Shown here: one piece after another, positions 24,840 to 33,713 of the stretch
Position numbering within the stretch: the first letter of the stretch is position 1
Layout of the letters: each line of letters begins with the position of its first letter
Assembly (NCBI RefSeq): GCF_042219825.1
Contig: NZ_JBHJHQ010000004.1
Coordinates: 186,001 to 250,000, forward strand
Source: JBHJHP01 sp042219825
GTDB taxonomy: Bacteria > Bacteroidota > Bacteroidia > Bacteroidales > UBA5342
Direction of reading: 5' to 3'
DNA length: 64,000 nucleotides
The notes under the pieces: model-generated
What the model saw: the letters and a program-made list of their open reading frames with translations, nothing else
Databases searched by the model: none
Told to the model about the DNA's origin: nothing
Position numbers and translations under genes: made by a program

Positions 24840-26171
24840 ATGAACACCGAACAAGTTTTAAAGAACCTCATTGAAAAAAATCCAGGTGAGGTTGAATATC
24901 ACCAGGCAGTACGTGAAGTACTGGAGTCTATTGAAGAAGTGTATAACAAAAACCCCCGTTACGAAGCAGCCAATATTATTGATCGGATTACCGAACCGGA
25001 CAGGATCCTGATGTTTCGTGTGCCCTGGCAGGACGATCGGGGTAAAATTAATGTGAATCGTGGCTATCGTATTGAGTTTAACAGTGCGTTGGGCCCCTAT
25101 AAGGGTGGTTTACGCTTCCATCCTGAAGTTAGCCTGGGAACCTTTAAGTTTCTTGGATTTGAGCAGATCTTCAAAAATGCTCTGACTACCTTACCTATGG
25201 GAGGTGGCAAGGGTGGATCGGATTTCGACCCGAAGGGTAAATCTGACAACGAGGTTATGCGTTTTTGCCAGAGTTTCATGACAGAATTATACCGTCATAT
25301 CGGTCCCAATACGGATGTGCCAGCCGGTGATATTGGCGTGGGCGGGCGGGAGATCGGTTTTCTGTTTGGTCAGTATCGTCGTCTGGTCAACCGCTTCGAA
25401 GGCGTGCTCACAGGAAAAGGAACACACTGGGGTGGAAGCTGGATCAGAAAAGAGGCAACCGGTTACGGTTTAGTGTATATTACCGAAAAGTTCCTGGAAG
25501 AACATGGTACTACCATGAAGGATAAAATAGTAACAATTTCCGGTGCCGGAAACGTGGCCATCTACGCAGCCGAGAAAGTACAGCAACTGGGAGGTAAGGT
25601 GGTGACAATGTCTGACTCAAATGGCTGTATTATAGACATGGACGGTATTGACCTGGATCTTGTAAAAGAAATAAAAGAGGTGCGGAGAGGCCGGATTCTT
25701 GAGTATTGTGAGACAAGGACAAAAGCTCAGTACAGCGAAGACCGCAATGATGTTTGGAAAGTAAATACAGATGTGGCATTGCCGTGTGCCACACAGAATG
25801 AGCTGGACCTGGAATCTGCCAGGATTCTGGTTAAAAACAATTGCAGTATTATTGCAGAAGGGGCTAATATGCCAACCACCCTGGAAGCTACCAAATATTT
25901 TCTGGAACAAAAAGTTGGTTTTATTCCGGGTAAGGCAGCCAATGCTGGTGGTGTAGCCGTTTCAGGACTGGAAATGTCGCAAAATGCCATGAAGCTGATG
26001 TGGATGCCGGAAGAGGTGGATAACCGCCTGAAGCAGATCATGCTGAACATTCATAATGCCTGCGTGCAGTACGGAAAACAAAGCGATGGTTATATCGACT
26101 ACGTAAAAGGTGCTAACGTGGCTGGTTTCTTCAAAGTCGCCAACGCCATGCTGGATCATGGGCTGGTGTAA
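24840..26171 (+). CDS. gdhA: NADP-type glutamate dehydrogenase
   Basis: 443 residues, normal for the hexameric small GDH. Seen: PWQDDRGKINVNRGYRIEFNSALGPYKGGLRFHPEV with substrate-binding lysine, TLPMGGGKGGSDFDPKGKSD holding the catalytic lysine, PAGDIGVGGREIGFLFGQYR, and the Rossmann GAGNVAIYAAEKVQQLGG followed by SDSNGCI, a pattern compatible with NADP use. It assimilates ammonium into glutamate. Monocistronic. Confidence 0.95.
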   Translation: MNTEQVLKNLIEKNPGEVEYHQAVREVLESIEEVYNKNPRYEAANIIDRITEPDRILMFRVPWQDDRGKINVNRGYRIEFNSALGPYKGGLRFHPEVSLGTFKFLGFEQIFKNALTTLPMGGGKGGSDFDPKGKSDNEVMRFCQSFMTELYRHIGPNTDVPAGDIGVGGREIGFLFGQYRRLVNRFEGVLTGKGTHWGGSWIRKEATGYGLVYITEKFLEEHGTTMKDKIVTISGAGNVAIYAAEKVQQLGGKVVTMSDSNGCIIDMDGIDLDLVKEIKEVRRGRILEYCETRTKAQYSEDRNDVWKVNTDVALPCATQNELDLESARILVKNNCSIIAEGANMPTTLEATKYFLEQKVGFIPGKAANAGGVAVSGLEMSQNAMKLMWMPEEVDNRLKQIMLNIHNACVQYGKQSDGYIDYVKGANVAGFFKVANAMLDHGLV

Positions 26172-26182
26172 TCAGTGAAACT

Positions 26183-26221
26183 GTCAATTCAGAATCATTA
26201 ATTATAATGTTCTGAATTGAC
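26183..26221. terminator. Inverted repeat after gdhA
   Basis: GTCAATTCAGAA (26183-26194) and its exact complement (26210-26221) around a 15-base AT-rich loop. There is no T tract, so termination is only probable. A second small hairpin, ATCCCGAC/GTCGGGAT, follows at about 26234-26259. Confidence 0.5.
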
Positions 26222-26279
26222 ATAGTTGAACTGATCCCGACAACGTAGTTCGTCGGGATACTAATAGGTACACAGTAAT

Positions 26280-26534
26280 TTGCTCGGCGTAGCTTTTAAG
26301 CTACGTCGTTTTTAACAACTAAGCCCATGGCGTAGGCTGGAGCCGACCCCTACACCAAAAATGTGGGTTGTGAAACGGCCAATTCAAATCATGACATTTT
26401 TTGTGAGAAGACTCCGTAGGAGTCAAATATTGGTAGTCCGGGGTAACACCGGGGGATTAAAAGATCATGTAAATCAAGGCCGGAGAATGCAACTCCAAAT
26501 GAAATGAGAACCCGTCAAGGCCGCATATATTCTG
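26280..26534 (+). repeat. Composite hairpin repeat, copy R1 (full length, left edge of island)
   Basis: 255 bases made of successive small stem-loops: CGTAGCTT/AAGCTACG; GTAGGCT..AGCC; ACTCC-GTA-GGAGT; a GGGGT-AAC-ACC stem; and GGAG...CTCC, with conserved spacers such as CAAATATTGGTAG and GATTAAAAGATCATGTAA. The same order and orientation recur at 33714-33960, with partial copies at 27223, 30118, 30551 and 32418. No ORF lies in it. Confidence 0.9.
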
Positions 26535-26609
26535 TTAATGAAATATTATTTTGTATTTAGGTTTTTGTATATTTATGTAATTTGTTGAATATTTTATTAC
26601 CCATTAGCC

Positions 26610-27158
26610 ATGTCAAATATTATTATACCACTTGAAACAATAGCCACTAAAATACTATTATTGAGGGACGAAAAGGTTATTTTGGATATTCATTTATCAG
26701 ATCTGTATGATGTTGAAACAAGAGTCTTAAAACAAGCTGTAAGAAGAAATATTGAACGATTCCCTTTAGATTTTATGTTTGAATTAGAAGATGATGAAAT
26801 TGAATTACTGGTATCACAAAATGTGATACCTTCCAAAAAGATACTTGGAGGGGCAAGGCCGTTTGCATTTACCGAAACAGGTGTCGCAATGCTATCCAGT
26901 GTTTTAAAAAACAAAAAGGCAATAGATATTAACATTGCCATAATGAGGACTTTTATAAAATTGAGGAAAGCATTAAATGATAATACAAAACTCATGAGAC
27001 GACTGGACGACATTGAGTACAAGTCTGCTGATCACAACAAAAAAATAATGCTGATATTTGAATATTTAAAACAGTTTGAAGAAGCAAAACAAAAAGAAAT
27101 TAATATTTCCAAAAGGAAACGTATTGGGTTTAAAACATATGATAGTCAGGAAGAATAA
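26610..27158 (+). CDS. ORF6N-domain DNA-binding protein
   Basis: 182 residues. The first 100 residues match the phage-derived ORF6N domain: ILLLRDEKVILDIHLSDLYDVETRVLKQAVRRNIERFPLDFMFELEDDE and RPFAFTETGVAMLSSVLKNKKAIDINIAIMRTFIKLR. A basic coiled-coil tail follows. Such proteins are thought to bind DNA and are common as chromosomal remnants of phage or mobile elements. It is the first gene inside the repeat-bounded island and the only one with a recognisable domain. Confidence 0.85.
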   Translation: MSNIIIPLETIATKILLLRDEKVILDIHLSDLYDVETRVLKQAVRRNIERFPLDFMFELEDDEIELLVSQNVIPSKKILGGARPFAFTETGVAMLSSVLKNKKAIDINIAIMRTFIKLRKALNDNTKLMRRLDDIEYKSADHNKKIMLIFEYLKQFEEAKQKEINISKRKRIGFKTYDSQEE

Positions 27159-27222
27159 GCGAATAAAAAATCTGCACCTGACTTGAGAATACGAAAGATT
27201 AACGTAATTTTTCAGATCTTAT

Positions 27223-27400
27223 TTGTAAAAAGACTTCGTAGGAGTCAAATATTGGTAGCCAAGGGTAACACCCCGTGATTAAAAGATCATGTAATTTAAG
27301 GCCGGAGAATGCAACTCCAAATGAAATGAGAACCCGCCAAGGCCGCATAAAGTTCTGACATATGAAATGTTGAAATATTGGGTTGTTTTTGTATATTTAC
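27223..27400 (+). repeat. Composite hairpin repeat, copy R2 with promoter-like tail
   Basis: Right half of the composite repeat (from the ACTTC-GTA-GGAGT hairpin onward) extended by a tail that ends in a well-spaced promoter: TTG at 27370-27372, 19 bases, then TATATTTA at 27392-27399. The last 60 bases match 57 of 60 with copy R5. Confidence 0.85.
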
Positions 27401-27462
27401 TTTGCTGTTGAATAATAAAAGACTCTGAAAGGACATTATGAAGTATTCTTAAAATTATTAAT

Positions 27463-28338
27463 GTGAATAGAATTGCCCCCATTATTACGCTCGTATTGTT
27501 ATTTGGAATTCTGAATAATGCAAGTGCTCAGAAATCAGAAAAGCATCTGAAAATAAATAAAATAAAGGAAATTGATTCAATTAATAATTATATAGTTCAT
27601 AATAATATCATTGACTATACAGATATAGCATTACTATCAAAAGATGAAAAGAATCATTTAAAAAGTGCATCCTTAAATGATGTTTATATAAGGACTTTTA
27701 ATACTAAAAAAATATCTCCTGATAATAACTGTTTTGTGGCTTATTTCGAGGGAGAAGCTCCCTCAAAATATATCGGTTTTTTTAATAAGGATGGGGATAT
27801 ACTACATATCAGCGAAGTAAATATTGAACCTGTTGTCAATTTCTCATCTAATAGTAACTTTTTGGTTGTTTTCAGTTTTTATCAAAATGTCTTTTTTTGT
27901 TTCACCAATAAAGGGGAGCTTATATTTAAAGGTTTATTTGACCAAATTTTACCTGATGCTGATATCATTCATAATGCTTTTGTTGATGATACGGGTAAAT
28001 ATTTGCTGGTTAGTTCATCGTATATGTTGCATATGATAGATCTGTCAAAAGGAGAAATTTTATGGGAAATAAAAACAAAGTCCAGGAGAGTAATAAATTG
28101 TCATTTTAATTCAAAACTTGGTATTGTTGCTACAACTGCACTATTAGCTGATAAAGACATGATTGATAAAGAGGATATTTTTAATCTTGAGTTTAGGTCA
28201 ATAAAAAATGGGACAGAAAAGGGCAGAATTCCAAATGTCTCCAAAACTATCGTAAAAGGTAAGCATATTCTGGCCAGATCTAATAATAAATGGTATGACT
28301 ATGAAGCGATATGGGATCCTGATGAAATGATCAAATGA
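27463..28338 (+). CDS. Secreted protein of unknown function, possibly beta-propeller-like
   Basis: 291 residues from a GTG start. A signal peptide ends near ASAQ (about 22). The rest repeats short hydrophobic strand pairs (CFVAYFEGEAPSKYIGFFNKDGDIL; FLVVFSFYQNVFFCFTNKGELIFKG; YLLVSSSYMLHMIDLSKGEILWEI) like WD/PQQ-type propeller blades. Strongly AT-rich. It stands behind the R2 promoter-like tail and has no known family that I can name. Confidence 0.6.
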   Translation: MNRIAPIITLVLLFGILNNASAQKSEKHLKINKIKEIDSINNYIVHNNIIDYTDIALLSKDEKNHLKSASLNDVYIRTFNTKKISPDNNCFVAYFEGEAPSKYIGFFNKDGDILHISEVNIEPVVNFSSNSNFLVVFSFYQNVFFCFTNKGELIFKGLFDQILPDADIIHNAFVDDTGKYLLVSSSYMLHMIDLSKGEILWEIKTKSRRVINCHFNSKLGIVATTALLADKDMIDKEDIFNLEFRSIKNGTEKGRIPNVSKTIVKGKHILARSNNKWYDYEAIWDPDEMIK

Positions 28339-28380
28339 GCTATTACATTGTATATATTCTTTGTTGTTGAAAATCAACTT

Positions 28381-29064
28381 ATGAAACATTCAAATATTTT
28401 TATTCTGTTTGTTTTTTTTAGTGTTCATAGTTTTGGATCTATCCCGGTTAAGGTTTGTTGCATGGATACCATATTCTCTGATAATTATGACTATAAGGCC
28501 ATAATTAAGCCTCTTGGCTGTAGTTTTGGTGGATGTTTTGATACTGAATATTATGAGCAACATGAAGATAGTTTATTGTCAAGATTTCCTGAAATTAATA
28601 AACAATTTATTGTACTGTTAAAATCCGGAAAGGACGGTTTATATGAAAATATTAAACAAGTTGAAATTGATCCCTCGGATGTTTATCTTCTAGGTAATAT
28701 ATATGCTACATCATATTTTATAACAAATAATGCGAAATATTTTGTTGTAGAAAAAATAATGAATCATGGGGCGCATTTAAATATAGTTTGGTACGTATTT
28801 GAAACGAATGGTGCAAAAGCTAAACTTTGTTCAGTTAATAATGGGGATTTTTCATTTATGCTCCAGAATCTGATTTCAGTAATGCCATATGATCAAAAAC
28901 GATTCTCTCAGGATTATAATTTAAAATATAATAAAAATGAAAATTTGCCTTTTAAATTACAGACAATGGTAAAGAACGAAATGACATTTAAGGTGAAATT
29001 CTATGATTCTCAAAAGAAAAGATATATAAAAAGAAAGGCTGTAATTCACTTTGAAGATTTTTAG
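28381..29064 (+). CDS. Secreted hypothetical protein
   Basis: About 227 residues. Start at the ATG giving MKHSNIFILFVFFSVHSFGS, a signal peptide; an upstream TTG at 28348 is not credible. Mature part begins with a Cys pair (VKVCCMDT). Several acidic and aromatic strands follow, but no motif known to me. AT-rich like its neighbours: 28741-28800 is 28% G+C, against 53% at 25081-25140 in gdhA. Confidence 0.6.
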   Translation: MKHSNIFILFVFFSVHSFGSIPVKVCCMDTIFSDNYDYKAIIKPLGCSFGGCFDTEYYEQHEDSLLSRFPEINKQFIVLLKSGKDGLYENIKQVEIDPSDVYLLGNIYATSYFITNNAKYFVVEKIMNHGAHLNIVWYVFETNGAKAKLCSVNNGDFSFMLQNLISVMPYDQKRFSQDYNLKYNKNENLPFKLQTMVKNEMTFKVKFYDSQKKRYIKRKAVIHFEDF

Positions 29065-29121
29065 GATATAAAAAACAGATAATTTAGATATTGAATTGGA
29101 ATGATTGTTGAAAATGAACAC

Positions 29122-29706
29122 ATGAAATTCAGACTTATATTTCAAACTGTAGTATTAGTGCTTTTGCTTGTTGGATGTGATCAAAACAATACAACAGACA
29201 TTAATTTAGAGGGACTTTGGTGTGCAAATTATAAAGATTCTGTTTACGTTGAGTTTATGATAGCTCATGATTCCTTGCACGTTTATGCATGTGATACAAC
29301 GGGGTTTATGTTAGGAAATCAGTTGTATTCATATGAGTTTTGTCGTGACAGTTTAATTATATCTACAATGTCCTTGAAAGGTGTTGAATTTAATAGAAGA
29401 ATGTATACAGGAAAAATAGAAATATTAGATTGTAATACATTCCAATCATATGAAGGTTTAGGTTTCGGCAATACAAAAATGGTATTTCATAGGTTTAGCG
29501 ATGTAACGAACTTTGACGATTATATATATTACAGCACACATTGCATGATACCATCAATTAGAAGGGAGTTGTTTTTGAAGGATTATGGTCATGGAGATGT
29601 AATGAAGTTTTTTAATGGTATGGATAGCTTGGTAGAATTCTTTTGGGATATTAATGAAACTAAAATTGATACCACAATAGAAATAATAGAACCGGTTGGA
29701 TATTGA
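29122..29706 (+). CDS. Hypothetical lipoprotein
   Basis: About 194 residues from an ATG before FRLIFQTVVLVLLLVGC, a lipobox. The mature start NLEGLWCANYKDSVYVEFMI followed by strand-turn-strand units resembles lipocalin-like domains that open with G-x-W, but this is only a resemblance. Part of a closely packed set of island genes; the next gene overlaps or abuts its 3' end. Confidence 0.6.
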   Translation: MKFRLIFQTVVLVLLLVGCDQNNTTDINLEGLWCANYKDSVYVEFMIAHDSLHVYACDTTGFMLGNQLYSYEFCRDSLIISTMSLKGVEFNRRMYTGKIEILDCNTFQSYEGLGFGNTKMVFHRFSDVTNFDDYIYYSTHCMIPSIRRELFLKDYGHGDVMKFFNGMDSLVEFFWDINETKIDTTIEIIEPVGY

Positions 29707-29710
29707 AATT

Positions 29711-30097
29711 ATGTGGTTTGAAAAAATTATTAAAAATCGGAGTAAAATAACCTTCACATTGGCGGTATTGACAATATTGTATTTCTTTTTTACTCTGGAT
29801 GAATTTAAACGAAAAAACTGTGACCATGTTTATAACGCATTTTTGGAATCTGAAATAACAGGTGTAGTCATAAAAAAGTATATAGATTATAAAAATCATT
29901 CTTTTCCTTTGATAGACATAAAAAGTAATGGTTCAGTTTATTCATTTTCACTACCTATGGATAGGAGCGGATTTTATGAATTCATATTTAAAGGTGACAC
30001 AATAAATAAGGATGAATATGATAATAAAATCATAGTTAAAAACCCTGAAATGGATACATGTTTTATCATTAAAAACTTTTGTGATAGCTTAAATTAG
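29711..30097 (+). CDS. Single-pass membrane hypothetical protein
   Basis: About 128 residues starting MWFEKIIKNRSK. One membrane helix (ITFTLAVLTILYFFFTL, about 13-29), then a hydrophilic domain of about 95 residues with two Cys near the end. A TTG start at 29696 that overlaps the previous stop is possible and would imply translational coupling. Function unknown. Confidence 0.55.
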   Translation: MWFEKIIKNRSKITFTLAVLTILYFFFTLDEFKRKNCDHVYNAFLESEITGVVIKKYIDYKNHSFPLIDIKSNGSVYSFSLPMDRSGFYEFIFKGDTINKDEYDNKIIVKNPEMDTCFIIKNFCDSLN

Positions 30098-30117
30098 GTT
30101 GGTGTAAAGGGTATCTT

Positions 30118-30150
30118 AATCAAGGCTGGAGAACACTTCTCCGGATGAAA
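30118..30150 (+). repeat. Composite hairpin repeat, copy R3 (short, decayed)
   Basis: AATCAAGGCTGGAGAA-CAC-TTCTCC then GGATGAAA corresponds to the last hairpin of the repeat. The stem here is a perfect six-base pair, GGAGAA/TTCTCC, different in sequence from the other copies, so pairing has been kept while bases changed. Confidence 0.55.
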
Positions 30151-30248
30151 CAAAGTCTATCACGGGTAATTGGAGAAACTTGGATAAGGGAAGTGAAAGA
30201 TGTTTCATTGAAAAACACATATTATAGTGAAAATGGTATTAATTATTG

Positions 30249-30530
30249 ATGGTTATGATTGGATTTTTTAGCGCTATAATATCCTTATTTATAGTTTTTG
30301 GCTCAATTAATAAAATGAAAGAGCATCTGAAAGATGATATTGATGAAAAAAGTCTAAAAAGAATTATTCCTAATCAGAATGATATAAAAATTGTATTTAT
30401 TTTCCTTGGTAAGATTAGTAATACAACTGATATAAAATTAAAAAGGCAATATCAATGGACTTTCATGCTTTTTTTAATAGGGTTTTTAGGTTTTATTTTT
30501 AGTATTTACTTCAATATAAAGTCTTTCTAA
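30249..30530 (+). CDS. Small membrane protein with two helices
   Basis: About 93 residues. Helix one FFSAIISLFIVFGSI (about 5-19), a charged middle segment, helix two FMLFLIGFLGFIFSIYF (about 71-87). No recognised family. It follows repeat copy R3 by about 100 bases. Confidence 0.5.
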   Translation: MVMIGFFSAIISLFIVFGSINKMKEHLKDDIDEKSLKRIIPNQNDIKIVFIFLGKISNTTDIKLKRQYQWTFMLFLIGFLGFIFSIYFNIKSF

Positions 30531-30550
30531 AAGCAAGATGCAAGTAGTTT

Positions 30551-30600
30551 AATTGTTCGGCATAGCTTCTAAACTACGTCGTTTTAAACAACTAAGCTCG
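30551..30600 (+). repeat. Composite hairpin repeat, copy R4 (left-end fragment)
   Basis: Matches the first hairpin and its flank in R1 and R6 (TTGTTCGGCATAGCTT, then CTACGTCGTT), with decay of the stem. Confidence 0.65.
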
Positions 30601-30653
30601 CGTTATGAGTTAAGTTGGAGTCTATTAAACTGAAAATATTTAAAGCGAAGAAA

Positions 30654-31148
30654 ATGATTAAGTTATTTTTAATGGGATTCTTGATAGCTTATGCAGCTAT
30701 TACCCTTATTTCATGTGGTCATAGAACATGCAGTGATAGTGAATTAAGATTCGTAAAACAGGATTCAGAAGGTGATGATTTATTATTTTTGATTAAAAAA
30801 TTGCAAATTAATTCTGATTATGGATTTGGATATGTACCCCTTGTTTTTGTTCTTGAAGTGCATAATAACTTGAATCATGACCTAAATGTCAGTGAATATT
30901 ATTATAAGTATTACATTGAAATTGACACAAATTCATTGGAGCTGCGCTATTTTGATTCTGATACCATTATGTTAGACGCTAATGCTAAAAGGTTTTTTAG
31001 AGTTGCATTAAAATATGGTTATATGCCTGATTATGTCGAAGACATAAAAAAGCAATTAAATGATCCCGGAAAATTTAAACTTTTTGGAGTAACGGAAATG
31101 GATACTGTCATAATCGAAAAATCATCAGATTTTGTTCTTTGTAAATGA
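30654..31148 (+). CDS. Hypothetical lipoprotein
   Basis: About 164 residues from the ATG giving MIKLFLMGFLIAYAAITLISC, a clear lipobox. The mature domain includes VFVLEVHNNLNHDLNVSEYYYKYYIEI, which may be an Ig-like or C2-like beta sandwich of the kind found in small secreted proteins; this is a guess. Next gene begins 6 bases later. Confidence 0.58.
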   Translation: MIKLFLMGFLIAYAAITLISCGHRTCSDSELRFVKQDSEGDDLLFLIKKLQINSDYGFGYVPLVFVLEVHNNLNHDLNVSEYYYKYYIEIDTNSLELRYFDSDTIMLDANAKRFFRVALKYGYMPDYVEDIKKQLNDPGKFKLFGVTEMDTVIIEKSSDFVLCK

Positions 31149-31154
31149 TTAAAT

Positions 31155-31892
31155 ATGTCTTCATTAATATATAGGGGGTTTAAGATTACAAGAATAATAT
31201 TATTGTTATCATTTGTTTTAATCTATAGTTGTAACAGGAACATACAGTTCAGTAGTAATATTAGTGGGGTGTACCAGAATAGTGAAAGCAATGAAATTAT
31301 TATGATTCAGGATTCTTTTATTATAACTAATTGGATCCCCTATTGTCTGGAAAAGATACAACTAAGTAATAGAATTTATAAAGTAACTGAGCTAAATTGT
31401 TGTTCCGATAATATTAATTCTCACATAGACAGTATTGAAGTACGAAAAAACGGGGTTGAAGTCTATTTTGAAGGATATGCAAGATCATTCTCGAAAGTTA
31501 AATTGCTGGCTGAAAAGAATTATATTAGTTCCGTTTCACTAAAAATTATAATAAGACCTTATTGGTTTACATGTCAAGAGTTTACTGTTGTAAATAATGA
31601 CCATTTAATAATAGATGGTAAAAAATATGGTTTAAGCTATAAGATACCATTTGAGATAATTGATTTATCTAAAATTGAAATACCAAAGGATAAATCATTT
31701 CCTCCCCCAGGAGAAACTTATTTTGAATTAGAATTTCAGGAGAGTTCTGGAGTTCTTTCCAAGTATATTTTATATGGTGATTTAACTTATCCGGTTGAGT
31801 TGCAAGTTATTGAAATGGAAATATTTTTAAATGCAGTTATTCAACTGTACATTAATGGAGAAATGACACATTTTAATACTGAAACGGAATGA
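31155..31892 (+). CDS. Hypothetical lipoprotein
   Basis: 245 residues. Signal ITRIILLLSFVLIYSC ends in a lipobox. The mature start NISGVYQNSESNEIIMIQDSFIITN parallels the GLW...YKDSVYVEFMIAHDSLHVYAC start of the lipoprotein at 29122, so the two may share an opening beta fold. The stop overlaps the next ATG by four bases (ATGA), a sign of coupled translation. Confidence 0.6.
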   Translation: MSSLIYRGFKITRIILLLSFVLIYSCNRNIQFSSNISGVYQNSESNEIIMIQDSFIITNWIPYCLEKIQLSNRIYKVTELNCCSDNINSHIDSIEVRKNGVEVYFEGYARSFSKVKLLAEKNYISSVSLKIIIRPYWFTCQEFTVVNNDHLIIDGKKYGLSYKIPFEIIDLSKIEIPKDKSFPPPGETYFELEFQESSGVLSKYILYGDLTYPVELQVIEMEIFLNAVIQLYINGEMTHFNTETE

Positions 31893-32245
31893 AAAATAGT
31901 AGAATATTATTTGTTTTTCTTATTCTTTTATGTGTAAGTTGTAATAGGAGAAAATCATCCGAGGATTATTTAAATATGCCTGAATCAATCGGGATTGAAG
32001 AATTATCTCATCTAAAAGAAAATATAATATCATACGATTCTCTTCATGTTTCGTGGAGATTTTTTAATGCCGTTCATTTTAGTAATTTAAAGGTTTATTC
32101 AATTGATTCTAATATCAGCAATATAGTTTTTTGTGCCGTTAAGGATAGCAAAAATCAAATCTATTTTTTCCAAGATGATACTTTTTATATATATACCTTA
32201 GTTCGTAAGACTCAAATTGATTCAGTTAATATTCTTTTAGAGTAG
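31889..32245 (+). CDS. Small hypothetical lipoprotein
   Basis: 118 residues; signal ILFVFLILLCVSC with lipobox. No motif recognised. Translationally coupled to the lipoprotein gene before it and followed by a terminator, so it ends the transcript. Confidence 0.6.
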   Translation: MKNSRILFVFLILLCVSCNRRKSSEDYLNMPESIGIEELSHLKENIISYDSLHVSWRFFNAVHFSNLKVYSIDSNISNIVFCAVKDSKNQIYFFQDDTFYIYTLVRKTQIDSVNILLE

Positions 32246-32266
32246 ATCTATTACCCTCTGTTTGCG

Positions 32267-32295
32267 ATGGCGTCTTTGGCTAAGACACCATTTTT
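32267..32295 (+). terminator. Terminator of the island lipoprotein run
   Basis: ATGGCGTCTT (32267-32276) pairs with AAGACACCAT (32282-32291) with one mismatch, then five T. Confidence 0.7.
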
Positions 32296-32417
32296 ATGGA
32301 TGCATTGCCCTGGGGATATGCTTAATTTGCCTAAAAAGTACAATTATTTTAGCCTTTATGGTTCGGTCAGGATTTTCAATCCCAAGTTATTACCTCAGAA
32401 ATTAAAGTTAATGAAAA

Positions 32418-32522
32418 TAAAAGCCGGAAAGCATATCTCCAAATGAAATAAAAGCGAATCAAGGCCGCAAAAAGTTCTCACATATGAAATGTTGAGATAT
32501 TGGGTTGTTTTTGTATATTTAC
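32418..32522 (+). repeat. Composite hairpin repeat, copy R5 with promoter-like tail
   Basis: Right-end hairpin and flank (GCCGGAAAG...CTCCAAATGAAAT...AATCAAGGCCGCA) followed by the same tail as R2: TTG at 32492-32494, 19 bases, TATATTTA at 32514-32521. From 32463 on it matches R2 at 57 of 60 positions. The rest of the 32246-32652 gap shows only the terminator before it. Confidence 0.8.
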
Positions 32523-32652
32523 TGACATTGTTGGATGAAACCTTAAAAAATAAACGTTCCACACCATTTGAACCTAGGTGTAAATAAGACAAAGGTGTAT
32601 ATAGTAATAGGTTGGATTATACATTAAACCCTGATCTTTATGAATTTTTAAA

Positions 32653-33567
32653 ATGTTAAAAATGAACACTAATAGATTTTGTTTGTGTATTACTATGATT
32701 AATTTTTTCCTATCAGAGAGTTCCAATTCACAGGATTTTGTTGAGGTGCTAAAAGTACCATGGGATACAGTAGGAGGTATTAAGACTGAGGTAGGTTATT
32801 CAGAAGTAATAGGACTTGTAGATTTTACAATTCTAAATGATTCTTCAGCAGCTTTGTTATGTAATGTGGATAAAAAAGTAAAGATATATAACCTTATAAC
32901 AGATACTTTATCATATGAATTTAATCTTGACGAATACTGCGATTATATCGAATATGATGAGACTAATAAATTATTTTATCTGGTTAACGGAGAAGAGGCT
33001 TATGTGTTTTCTGTTGATGGTAATTATTTAAGAACAATCCAATATAATCATAATGAATACCTTAGTACTGGTTTGATTATTAATAATGGCCAGGTTTTAA
33101 TGAAGTGTAATGGTCAACGGTTTATCACTCTGGTTGATAAAGGAAGGGTATTAAATATAGATGAACAAAGTTATACTGTAGAGAGAGGTGAAATCTTAAA
33201 TGATGGTACTCATATTATCGTTGATGGAAAAATACCACAGGGGGAAGTTGAATTCAATGTTTTTAATGATAAGTTTCGGAAAGATTTCAAAATAAAAACT
33301 AAACAACATTCTTTAGGTGTGAAGGTTATAGGAATTATTGACAGCATACTTATTTTTATAGAGTATATTGAGTCATTTGACGGTACAGGTGGGTTTGACT
33401 TTAAAGCTGAATTAAACTTTTATTCCCTGATTGACGGTGAAAGGATACACGCAAATATTCTTAAAATTTATTATACAAGTATCAATAAAGAATTTGAATT
33501 ATTTAATGACAATTTGTATAATCTGATTAATGCCGTTGATGGAGCAACATTATTAAAACTAAGTTAA
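32653..33567 (+). CDS. Secreted protein of unknown function, possibly beta-propeller-like
   Basis: 304 residues. An N-terminal hydrophobic signal ends about residue 27. Repeated strand units (FTILNDSSAALLCNVDKKVKIYNLITDTLSYEFNL; LFYLVNGEEAYVFSVDGNYLRTIQY; FITLVDKGRVLNI) suggest a propeller, much as in the protein encoded at 27463. Both genes lie behind the same repeat-borne promoter-like tail. Start may also be the ATG at 32662. Last gene of the island. Confidence 0.6.
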   Translation: MLKMNTNRFCLCITMINFFLSESSNSQDFVEVLKVPWDTVGGIKTEVGYSEVIGLVDFTILNDSSAALLCNVDKKVKIYNLITDTLSYEFNLDEYCDYIEYDETNKLFYLVNGEEAYVFSVDGNYLRTIQYNHNEYLSTGLIINNGQVLMKCNGQRFITLVDKGRVLNIDEQSYTVERGEILNDGTHIIVDGKIPQGEVEFNVFNDKFRKDFKIKTKQHSLGVKVIGIIDSILIFIEYIESFDGTGGFDFKAELNFYSLIDGERIHANILKIYYTSINKEFELFNDNLYNLINAVDGATLLKLS

Positions 33568-33713
33568 AAAGATGTAAAGGGTAAAATGGCAGAAAAGGTC
33601 AATATTGTGTATCCTTCCAGTTTGAATTATAATTATCATTACAATTACCATCTAAAAAGCTTAAATGAATAACTACTATGTTATCAGGTTGCTTGCATCA
33701 CAGTTTTGTACCC

